This document shows, one piece after another, positions 11,944-23,900 of a stretch of 64,000 bases of DNA; position 1 is the first letter of the stretch, and the number at the start of each line of letters is the position of its first letter. The stretch covers positions 14,156,701-14,220,700 of the forward strand of contig NC_040016.1 of assembly GCF_000972845.2 (NCBI RefSeq). Direction: 5' to 3'. The notes under the pieces were generated by a model that was not told the DNA's origin, did not search any database, and worked only from the letters and a program-made list of their open reading frames with translations. Both the position numbers and the translations under genes were made by a program. This stretch comes from Larimichthys crocea (Eukaryota > Chordata > Actinopteri > Sciaenidae).

Positions 11944-14900
11944 GTAAGGTGTCTGACTGAGCTGCAGAAGGCTGGATAAGGAAAACGACACTTCATGTGG
12001 AAAGATTTACCAATGTGGTGTTGTTGTGGTGTGCTGCATGATTGCAATGTTCAAAATGTTTATTTTTCTTGAATTTAAGGATGGCGTTTATTATTGAGTA
12101 CTGTGACAAATCACAGTGGATATGAAGAAATGTTGCCACAACTAACATGAGCTGGAGATAAGAACTAATTCATGTAAACTGTTTAATTAAAACAATACAA
12201 TTAACTGGACGATACTGTTAGGGATTAAAAAAAAATGAAATGATTTATAAGCCAATCTAGAGATTGGACAGAGCAGTGGCGTCCATTTAATCAAAGAAAG
12301 CGCTGAGATTTATTTGATGCGGCGTATTGATTTATTTTCTGTTGTTCATCTTTCACATGAGATCAGTGTGCTGCATATTAGTCCTAATTTATACAATTTA
12401 ATTTCTCAAACACTGAAATCTAATATTTTGTCTGGTAGACATGTGTGATGTTTCTGATTTGACTAAATGTTATTTTATAAAGGCAGTAACTGTTTCCACT
12501 GTGTCCATCGCACAGGATTATTACATCTTTAGATGGATACAAAGTGTGATTTTGTGTGTGCGTGTGTCAGCTTCAGTGTTGGGCAAGTTACTCTAAAAAA
12601 TAAGTAACTAGTTACAGTTACTAGTTACTTCTCCCAGAAAGTAACTAAAGTAGTTACTGAGTTACAAATTATAAAAGTAACTAGTTACTTTGGAAAGTAA
12701 CTATTGCGTTACTTTCAAGTAATTCTATAAATGCTTAAATGTGTCAAAGAATTTGGACCCCACCTCTATCCCTCTTTAAAATACATGTGCGTGTTCAATT
12801 ATTTATGATATATACTATACTTCCATTTAAAGAAGGATACCTTTGGATTATTCAGGCTCGTCATTCCTGTTTCTCGTTGACTCACGTGAATGTCCTGTGT
12901 CGTCTTTGTGTGGCTGACAATTTGTGTAAGCAACACCTGCCCAACTCCACCTCTGATTGGCTTACCATGGAATTTTACTCAACCTCAGCCTGTCGTCATC
13001 ATTTATGCGATTGTCTCGTGCCGCCGCCCTCACTAAGGAAGAAGGAACTAGAAAAATCTTTGCTGCTCGGCTTAGAGATCTAGTTGGTCTGATGAAAAGC
13101 CTTCAATCATAGTAACGTGCCGTATTTTTTGGCAGTAACAATAACGGCGTTATAATGATGGGAAGAGTAATAGATTACTCGTTACTGAAAAAAAGTAACA
13201 CTGTTACTAATGCTGTTATTTAGTTATTTTTAGTTTTATAACTTCAAAAAACAAAAACAAATTCTACGCAGGTTTTTAGTGTGTTCAATTCATTTTTATT
13301 TATATAGCACCAAATCATAACAATAGTTATCTCATGACACTTTCTATATAGAGCAGGTCTAGCTCCAACTCTTTAGAATATTTACAGAGAGCCAGCAGTT
13401 CCCGCAATGATCAAGTACTTGGTAAAGGTGGCAAGGAAAAACTTCCTTTTAACGGGCAGAAACAATAGACAATAGAGAATATGTCAAATAAATGGGGTAA
13501 TTTAATTGATTGTAAATGTTGGTGAGACAGCTCCAGAAAGATCATGGAAGACAACAATTAATGAATTATTAAAATTAACAGTTTAATTTTGAAAAGTCAC
13601 ACTTTGATTGTCCAATTTAACATATATTTTATCATATTGTGTCATCATATGATGGGTGGTAAAGTATATATTATGTATATATATATACATATTATATTTA
13701 GTCTATATTTTTGTATATAGTAATGGCTAGAACGGTTCTATAATGATTAGTATGTTAGTACTACATGCCATGTTCCTGTGTGTGAGTGTTTGTCTGCTGT
13801 GTGAACGTGTGCCCTTGTTTTCTTGTCATGTCGCTGTGGACCTCACCTATTTCCATTCCAGGTGAGATGCGCGTCCAGCTCCTAAACCAGACTCTGCTTG
13901 ATCTCGGTTTCTATGACGACGGACCCTACGAGGTGGCAGATCAGAAACAACTTAATGCCCAGCTCATCCCTGTGCCCTACCACAGTTACCTGGGTAGGAT
14001 TCGCCCTCCCTGCTCACTGCTGCCTGCGCACAGGAGAGAAAGAGAGGGCGGAGGGGGGCGCGACACCAGAGCTCAGACTGTACCCCATCATGGCCAATGC
14101 AACCACGGGAGCTAGTAACAGTAGCAGTAGCAAACCGTCCCTTACCCTGTGGATTATTTCTGGATGAGTCTATCTGTGTGTGACTCAACGCCCTAAATAT
14201 GACTCCACCTAAAAACACTTTCCCATGTGAATGTTCCCATGTGGGTGGAGGGTGGTAAAAAATATGAGAGCTTATTGTGGTCTGACATAAATTCCTATGA
14301 TGCCAGTATTTAGCTCAAGTTTGGTGCCTCTCCCTTTCTTGGACGAACAAGGGAAGTAACCCAACGACAATGACGTTGTCCTCATTCTATTCACTGCCCT
14401 ACAGGGAAAACATGTTAAAACTTTCAAGAGGGTGGTGTACAGTCAGTCAGGGTACAGTCTGAGCCCGAAATGTCGTCTCTCCTCCAGGTACCCAGTGGTT
14501 TTTACAGGGAAAACCCACTGCGGCACCACAAAGACAAAAAAAAAAATCAATCACAGCCTGTCTCACCTGCACCTTCCTCTCCCCTTTCCCCTCTATTTTC
14601 ACTCTTTCCCCCCCTCACCATTTCACCACCCCATCACTCCCCTCCCACACTCCTCCTTCTGTCTTTCTCTTTCTGTCTTCCCCCTCTGTTTTGGGCCATA
14701 GGGCTCTTGTTCATGGCTAGCCCCATTGAAGATGCACTGCTGTACAAAACTCTGGAGCCCTCCACCCGGCCCACACCGTTTGAAGATGTAGCTCATAATA
14801 GCTACTTAGGTTTGTAGGCGTGAGGTGTTTTTGTTTGGACCGGACTTGGGCTTGTAGTGGAAGTAGTCCCACCGTCTTCTCCGTCTTTGTGTTAATCCCA

Positions 14901-17900
14901 CCTCGTGTCTACGTATATAGATTTTTAGTCTGTAATCTATGTACTACATGGGACCGTAGCACCTTTACTGTTATAAAGAGACAGCCATCCAAAACTGAAA
15001 ACCTTCTGTAATTATTTAATTTACTTTAATTTAATTTAATTTATTTTAATTTAATTTTTTGGCTTCATAATTTTTCACTTTCCCCTACGAGCTGATTGGA
15101 CAATGTTAAGGAGATGGTTGTCTCTTTGAGTAGCAGCGGGGTGTTTGTCTGTTCTGTCTGTATAGATATCTGTCGTCTGTAGTGTGTTGAATCAGTCTGC
15201 ATGTGTGTGTCGGTATGAAGCTTTTCAGGTGGTGGTTTTCTCTTCAGTCGTCATAGTTTTACTAAATAGTTTGAAAACGGTTTAACTAACAAATATGAGT
15301 CTACATCCATGCCAGCAGCTCTGTGAGGCACTGCGGTGCTTGGAGCCAAATGCTAACACCAGAGCTCACAATGACGACTCTAACATGCTGATGATCAGCA
15401 GGTATAATGTTTAACCATTGTAGTTTAGTATCTTAGCATGCTAACGTTTGTTAATTAGCACTAAACACAAGCTGCAGCTGACGCTGATGGGGAGGTTATT
15501 AGTTTTGTCGGTATTTTGTCATAAACGAAAATATCTGGCACATTAAATATTGACCTGATGATGGTCGCTAGATGTAAAGCTGAGGGATGACAAAAATGAT
15601 CACAATTCATCCTGATGGGAACATGAATGTTTGTACAAAATTTCTAAGAATGGTTGACGCATTTGTTCTCAAAAGCATAAATGTAAACTTGGCGCTAGAG
15701 GAAAGGTCAGAGGATCACTAAAAACAGGAGGATACATCATCTTGGAATCATGAATGTCTGCAGGTCAAATCCTGAAAAGTTTGCAGATCGTCAAAGTTAG
15801 TAGGGTTCATCTTCCGGGGACCATGATTGTCTTCATGGCAGTCCATTAAACAGTTGTTGAGATATTTAGGTCTGGACCAAAGCGGTGGGTGAAAATGAGC
15901 TTTTTATAGAAAGTATAATGATTGTTATATTGATATGAATCTCTTGGTATTCAGTCTCTGGGTGTTATGACCCTTCGTCGTCTTAACGGGGTCTATTTAT
16001 TGTTATTGTGGATTCCAGTTATTACTTTTCACTAAGTGTGTGGATCTGACATAAATCTCTTCATTCACATACCTCCAAGCCTGCTTACCCTCCCGCTCCC
16101 CATATTGAGCCGTCTCCTTGACAACACTAATTCCCACATGACCTTTTAGCCTTCATTTATTACTCACATGCTTCCATTGATCCTAACCAGATGATATGCC
16201 ACACCTATGCATGCTTACTAAAATAACAGAGACAGTGTTGTAGCTATTTCTGAGTATTTTATCTGAACTGTCATTGAAGGATTTATGATGACATCTAGTT
16301 GTCCTATATTGTTCTCTTAGTTGTTCCTCTATTATGCTGACATGCATAAATTACTTTCTAAGGAGCAGTGCCTTGCTGAATAAAAGCATACGTCCTTTTT
16401 ACCTCCACCAAGGCCAAATCAAATCCTGTCAAAGAGAACAGACTGACGCTTTTTATTGCACGGTGTCAGGCTGAATGAATTGTTTTATCAGAGCCAGTTT
16501 TTCTGGTGGCCAAATCCAAGTGGAGCAACCATTGTAAAGGGAAAAGCTAAAAAAGGCAAAAGAGAAAATACTGTCTCCCCCTATAAATTGTTACATCTTT
16601 AGTCATGTCTTTATCTTACTTTAGTTTTCAATCATTAAACAGGAAGAAAAAAACAACAGTAAATAATAGTAAAATAATAGTAAATGTAATCTCAGAGAAC
16701 GTATTAAAAATAAAATGTGGAATAAACTGAGTTAGGATACATCATCCAGGAGAATGGACAAACAAATGACTTATTAACTGAAATTATGTATCACGCACTT
16801 GAAAAGAAAAATATTATAAAAAATATTTTAAAATATTTATTAGACCATATGAAATAAAGCAAAACCAAACAGTCAGGTTCAAGGTTTAGTCTTATTGTCA
16901 TGATACAATACAAGATTGCCCCGAATATTTAAATTAGCATAGAATGAAACAACAAAATAGGCAATAAAAGAGAAAAAGAAAGCAGAATATATAAAGTAGC
17001 ACTAAACTACAAGAAACTGCGAACATGAACATGGAGACACTGTTAACAATAGATACTGTACAGTACATATACATACCAACAAATGTAGAACTATATACAC
17101 ATAAACAATAGTGCAATATCACTGTAATATGGAAGTTATAGTGCAAGCATCTAGAGAGAGTAGACCCAGGTTTATATTGCCACCTCAGAAATGTTCAAAG
17201 AAAAACTCATATCAAATTAAATATGGTGCCATTTGCTAAATAAAAAAAGCAAATGTCGTCAGCGTTTTAATGTTACAAGGGTAAAATAGTCTGTGGCAAT
17301 GTATAACAACATTATTCTCCATAAACTGTAAAAACGATTCAATTAAATCAATAATTTCTTATTTTCTTGTGTACTTTTTTCAATTAAATCAATAATTTCT
17401 TATTTTCTTGTGTACTTTTGACATATACAGATATGCATTCATGATTGTTAGGCAATATATACTGTAGATGTTGTCCATGTGACAATACATTATACGAAAG
17501 CTAATCATAATAACTTGCACTGGGGTTCATTGTAACTACCTTACAGCACTTACAGCCTTCTTTAAAACCTTCTTCTGCTTTAAGCTTCCATTGCCTTTTT
17601 AGTTTTATAGAGACGACCTTGTAGCAGCCTGCGTGTTAAAAGCCACCCCGTGTGGAAAAAGTCGCGCCTTTGTCTCTGTCTGTTGGTCTTTACAGGACCT
17701 GCGATGCAGACTGTTGCATTCCACACCTGCCACCCTGGAGCTGCCCACTGTTTGTCTCTGTTGTTGTATCCCTCTGCATGTTTACTCAAGTCTAACAAAC
17801 GCCCCTTCCCTCGCCCACCCCTGCCCCATGTCCTGATCGATTACCCTCCCTCTTAACGGCCTCTGCATGTTTTTAAACTAATGAAGCAAATGCATGCGGT

Positions 17901-20900
17901 TGCTTCGATCTACTAGAAATGTTTGATATCATGTGCTAATTTTCACAGCTTGATGAAAGACTTTCAACTTAATCTTGCTGTGAAGCAAACACACGCGTAC
18001 ACACACATCTCCATCTTCCATCTGTTCCCTCTTTGCTCCACCTGATTTATATGCATCCTCACATTCCTACACACATATGCAGACGTACACAACGCACACT
18101 CACACAAAAGAGGAGTTGCTTTAGGTCATAAATCTGATTAACATCCACCCACCATGTTTACATACCGCCTTCACTTGAGGCAACTGATACAGAGCAGCAG
18201 CATCATGAATCTCATGAGACATTAGGTGAAGCCTCATACATCTCCCTCCCTTAATGTCCAGCTGACCAGCTTTAGTGGATTCAGTGGCCTCCGACAGCCT
18301 TCCACTAGCAAACACGGCACACAGGACATTTACACCCATCATGAGTTTGACATATAATCAATAGTCACTTAAGGCACACATTTCATTAGTAAGAAGATGA
18401 GCAGAACATACTACACTGAGAGGAGATGAGCCTCTGAGCCCCACGGTCAATACTAACCCCTGACCCTTTCTTCCTCCTACCCCCGTCTTCCCCTCCGTCG
18501 TGCCTTCTTCTTCTTCTTCTTCCAGGATTTTCTGTGGACTCTGCGATGGGCATAATGAGCCTCAGGGAGCTGACCTTTGTGGCGGGTGCACCTCGGGCCA
18601 ATCACACAGGGGCGGTGGTGCTGTTGAGGAAGGATAACGTGTACCGGCTGGTACCACAACACATTTTCTGGGGGGAAGAGCTGGCGTCTTCATTTGGGTA
18701 CTCGGTGGCTACAACGGATCTGAACAATGATGGGTGAGGAGTCAGTGCTGGAGTCAGTTTGGATGATCATTATGAAATGCTTAATGGTGACCAGTGATAG
18801 CTCAATCAGATCATTTGCATAAGAGTAGAAACTACAAGTAAAAGCTGTGAACTTTTAATTTTCTGCCTCTCTTTCTGTCACCAGTTGGACAGATCTGATT
18901 ATTGGAGCTCCGAATTTCTTTGACCGTAAGGCAGAGATTGGTGGAGCTGTATATGTGTACCTAAACCCCTTTGGTCGCTGGGCCGATCAGGCTCGGCCTA
19001 TCCGTCTCAACGGGACCTATGACTCCATGTTTGGAATGACAGTCACCAGTGTAGGAGACCTGGACCAGGACGGGTATGGAGGTGAGAACAATGTTTTTTC
19101 ACATAAAGCCATGACCTTATCTTGTACTGCATTGTTAACATTATATATAATCATTATTAAATCTATTGGTTTCAATCCAGCTAAGATCCATGAAATTTTA
19201 CTTTCACAAACATGTTTTTGTTTCTTATAATAAAACAGTTTTCAATCATCTGTTCAGATATTGCTGTGGGGGCACCGTTTGATGGAGATGGCAAAGTTTT
19301 CATCTACAGAGGCTCCGATTCTGGAATTGAAACTAAACCTGCTCAGGTGAGTCCTATGTGTCCTACAAAACAGTTCATGAATGAGTGAACTGAAGAAAGA
19401 AAAGATGAGAGTACAACATCAGCTGTCTGAATGAATGACGACTGATCAGTGTTTCTTATCCCTTCAGGTTCTTGATGGTCGTGACTTTGATGTGAGACGT
19501 TTTGGATACTCCATCTCAGGTGGTCTTGATATTGATAATAACCAGTATCCAGATATTGCAGTGGGCTCTCTGAATGATTCAGTGGTTCTCTTCAGGTAAG
19601 AAAAGATTTAATTAAAAACCCAAATGACATGCGTAACGGCTCAATTTTCTAAGTAGACATTAAAGACGCACATTAAATGAAAAAAAAAAGAGCCCTATCA
19701 TAAATCTTGCATGTTTATTATAGATTTTTACGATGATTTAGTCATGATTTGTTCTGCCTACACATCTCTTTGTCTTCATGTGTGTCCCCAAGGTCTCGTC
19801 CAGTCATCCATGTGATCAGAGAAATATCTATCAATCCTAACTCCATTGATCTGGCGCAACACAACTGCAAAGGCAGAGAAGGAGTCTGGTATGAACTGTT
19901 AATCTAACAATCAGGATAATTTAAACTAAATCCTGATTTTTAAAAAACTGCTACTGGTTTTCTTTTACTGCTGTTTTTAGTGTGGAGGTCAAGGCCTGCT
20001 TCGTCTTCGTAGCCCACCCGGAACACTACTCACCACACATTAGTAAGTCACGACCATTTTTGTTCTTCTCTCATGTGGGACTTCAACTCAACCCCTTTGT
20101 GACAGGAGTCATTTCTATTTACAGTAGAAAGTAACCTTATCTGTGGGGTAACTTTAGACTTTATTTTGATTAAATCACAGCTGTGAAATACTGTATTCCC
20201 ATAGATGGGGTTTTCATGTATGTTCTGCCCCTGGTGGGATCTTTAAGTGCTCTCTGTGTGTGTCCTGACATTTCTGCTTTTTCAATCCCTCTGTCTCTCT
20301 CCATGCTTTGCTCCCTTCAAGCCCTGGTTGTGCACTTTGAGGCTGACACAGAACGCAGGAAGTTGGGCCTCCCGCACCGCGTCAACTTCCTTGGTCGCAG
20401 CTCCCTGGAGCCAGAGTACACTCAGACTGAAGAAGTGCAGCTGCATCGACAGCGTCACCCTGCGTGCACAACTGCTGTTTTCCAGCTCCATGTTAGTGAC
20501 TTCTAGTGGCTTGTTCATGTTGATCAAATCAATGTTTTTTTGCTCAGTTTGAGGTATTTACAACAATTGGTGGTTCTTAGCCTTGGTTTTGGGCTTTTCA
20601 TTTAAATAGGTGAAAATGTTCCAAAAATCCAAAATCCTTTTGCACCATAAACAAACACTCTGTTGTCTCTTTTGTTGTCATTAATCTTTTTTATAACCTC
20701 TGTCCATACAGGAGAGCATCCGTGACAAACTTCGTCCCATCTCGTTGGCGATAACTCACACTATCAAGCCTGTTCCACCGCGCAGACACTCAGGTGCCAA
20801 GAGCCTGGAGAAGTTGGAGCCTGTACTGAGTGTTTCCCCCTCTAATACATTGCACTCTGAGGTCTGTAACAAGAGGGAAGCACAAGTATTTTATGGTCAG

Positions 20901-23900
20901 GATTTTAATGGGCTATACTGGCCCACATATTACAGTATAAACAAGTCAAGCTTTATGAGACACATTCAAGCTTGCAAACGAAGCTGCAGTGAAGACCCTT
21001 TAAATTTTTTAATTAAGCATCTTTTCCTGGAGCCTTTTGCGGATTTCTTACCCTATTACACACACGTCCACTGGCTGCATCCATGGTTTTTCATCCCATG
21101 TAATTTCTACCCATTGAACCCCTAATAGCTGCAGTGTGGTAGGCATTTTAAGTATAATTATCTAGAAAAGTGATACAATTAAGGCTAAAACAAAGAATCT
21201 CATTATCATTTAATATGATTAATTTCCATTACAAAATGTAAGCCCAGAGTGAGACCTACACAGATATTGTTTTGTGTCACCAACAGTCCAAAATCCAAAG
21301 AAATGTCAACGTACTATAACAGAGGATGAAGAAAAACAGTAAATATTACATTAGTTTGAGAAGCTGCAGCACATTTCTAACCATACTATAACACTAAATC
21401 TTGTATTAAAAAACCTAAACCTAACCTGTGCTTTGAGATTTAATAAAATACTTAATGTCTGTCTCATTTTACCCTCTGTAGGTGAACTTCCTGCGAGAAG
21501 GATGCGGACTTGACAAAATCTGCCAGAGCAACCTGAAGCTGAGCTACCAGTTTGGAACACGACCCCTGACCTCCGACCTCTTCACTCCTCTGCCAAAGTT
21601 AGTATCTTAAAACCCCAATCTGTGTGAGCTGGTGACCTTCATAATGTAAATTGTCACTTGTGACTTATAAACTAACACAAACTATGATGTGTATGCAGTG
21701 GTAATAATGTATAAACCATGTCTTCAAAAATCAGACTATTACAACGATATGTCCCTTGCTGAGTATTGAGTATTTTCATGACAGCTGTTTTTCGTCCTCT
21801 TTCCCTTCATTCAGAGATGAGGAAGACGTGCAGGTGTTCTCCCTGTCAGACCAGCGCTTAGTGGTGCTGGAGATCACCGTCACCAACATGCCCTCTGACC
21901 CCCTCCGACCTGATGAGGACGGAGATGACGCTCATGCTGCTCAGCTGCTTATCTCTCTTCCAAACACTCTGTCGTATGCCGGCTCCAGGATCCCACCACA
22001 GGTAGAAAAATCTTCTTTCTTTTTTTTTTTTGACAAGCGATACAACGTACATGTATGATTGGATTTCTGTTTTTGCTGATAGTATTTGTTTGAAATCCTG
22101 ACTGACTGTAGATGAGATGCCAAGCGAACCAGAATGGCTCCCAGATTGAATGTGACCTGGGAAACCCTATGAAACGAGATGCTAAGGTAAGGAAACGCAA
22201 CAGTGTCAGCTCAGATTGACATATATTGATGATATACTATCATGCATTTTGATATTTCTTCCAGAGCACAATTTGCCACCCATAACCATGCCTTCATCAG
22301 AGTAATTATGTAATTATTTGGCCTTTTCACTTACTGATTTTTATGTGTTGCTTTTCCAGCTGAAGTTCTCCATCAACTTAAGCACATCTAACATCACAAT
22401 TGAGACCACTGAGCTGACAGCAGATCTCTCACTGACAACGTAAGCCCTCTTTTCAAATGGCATCTTAAGGATTGGATTATTTGATTGCAGATATTTGACT
22501 TGTTCACCAAATAATCTTTCGATTAATCGCAGTGTTTGTTCATGGTTTTGTCCTCAGTATCAGTGAGCAGTCTGACCTGGCACCGGTCACAGCTTTTGCT
22601 AAAGTTGTGATAGAGCTCCCTCTGTCTGTCAGTGGGTGAGTTAAACATACACATTTTCCCCTTGTTGTCCCTTAGCTCGAAGCTTATTAAAATCATGTTA
22701 TCATATGCTGTCTGATAATATCACACATGTTTTGTATCAGCTTGTTTCTTGTTTTATGATATTCACACTCAATATTGTATCATTTCACATCTAAAATTTA
22801 GGCCTGACATGTAAATTTTGAGGTCAAGAATTAAAAAAATATGTGAGGCTGAACAATGTATAGGTGCTGACTGGCCCCTCAGAGTTGTGAGGGTCATGAA
22901 ATAATCCCAGTCTTCCTTGTGGGCTTAAGCAGCTACTGTACGCAGTAAACAGATATCTATATGAAGCTTTGTGAGTGTGTATGCAGCTGTCTGACTCACT
23001 GATGTGATTTTTACTGCAGCCTTGCTCGTCCTCACCAGCTGTTCTTCAGCGGGACAGTGAAGGGAGAGAGTGCCATGACCAGTCTGGAGGACATTGGCAG
23101 TCCTGTGGACTTTGAGTTTGTGGTGAGGATCCAGTGTGTGTGTGTGTGTGTGTATTTGTGTGTTTGTGTACTATAAAAATATGAGATATTTCCACTGTCA
23201 ACTAAGAAGGAAACATGTTAATCATCACAATCATTCCTCTGTCAGGTCGCCAACCCCGGGCAAGCTCTGCAGACGCTCGGCTCGGCCTTCCTCAACATCA
23301 TGTGGCCTTACGAGCTGACCAATGAGAAATGGCTCCTGTATCCTGCCAGCTTGAAGTTTGAGGGTCATCCAAACACACAGTGCACCCCATCAGGGGCCTT
23401 AAATCCTCTGAAGCTACACAGCACCTCACCTGGAGAGCTTCCACAGGTGGTAAGCAGCAAACCTGTATATATTATCATGAATAAAGACTACTACTATTTT
23501 ATTTATGCATTTAAATTACACTTGATTCGTGTTTTTTTTTTTTTGTTTGTTTGTTTTTTTGGCCTGGAAGGTTTGTAAACTGTGTGATCTGTGCAATCAG
23601 CAATTAATGATTCATATTGTGGTCATCTTTTAAATTAAATCTCATATAAAATCACTTCTTTAGACCTATATTCTTTTATTCACAGTATTTATGCTGGAAT
23701 ACATGTTAGATGACAAAACCACTATTTGTTCTTGTTTTCTGTAGGATTTCCATCCAGTTATGGTTAGAAAAAAGGGTTAATGTCCCCTTTTTAAATGTAT
23801 ATTTCATTTTTGGATGCAAAAACTGATTATCACAACTTTATTGCCTTTGTTTGATACGTTTGTAGTGTCTTGTACGTCTATGCAGAGTAGGCACCTTTGG

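Larger units (their letters stand above)
11944..13861. other. itga7: itga7 intron before the X exons, with two repeat insertions
   Basis: This 1.9-kb intron holds a TTACT-rich transposon-like repeat and a SINE-like repeat (both listed) and an AT dinucleotide stretch near 13670-13700. One TGCATG word lies at 12035-12040. No exon was found. Confidence 0.7.
14810..18525. other. itga7: itga7 intron after the X exons
   Basis: This 3.7-kb intron separates the X pair from the next constitutive exon. It contains an interspersed repeat (15322-15905), a possible retroposon tail (16876-17146), a perfect 41-bp tandem duplication (17339-17419) and five TGCATG words (15198, 16208, 17775, 17864, 17891). 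Pyrimidine-rich sequence (18470-18523) leads to the acceptor. No exon was seen. Confidence 0.7.

Noticed and set aside
13786..14115. 109-codon open frame across the first X exon
   Set aside because: Only 13862-13993 is coding; the flanks are intron read through the splice sites.
16934..17146. Minus-strand membrane-like open frame
   Set aside because: It lies in an A-rich repeat tail; the hydrophobicity follows from base composition.
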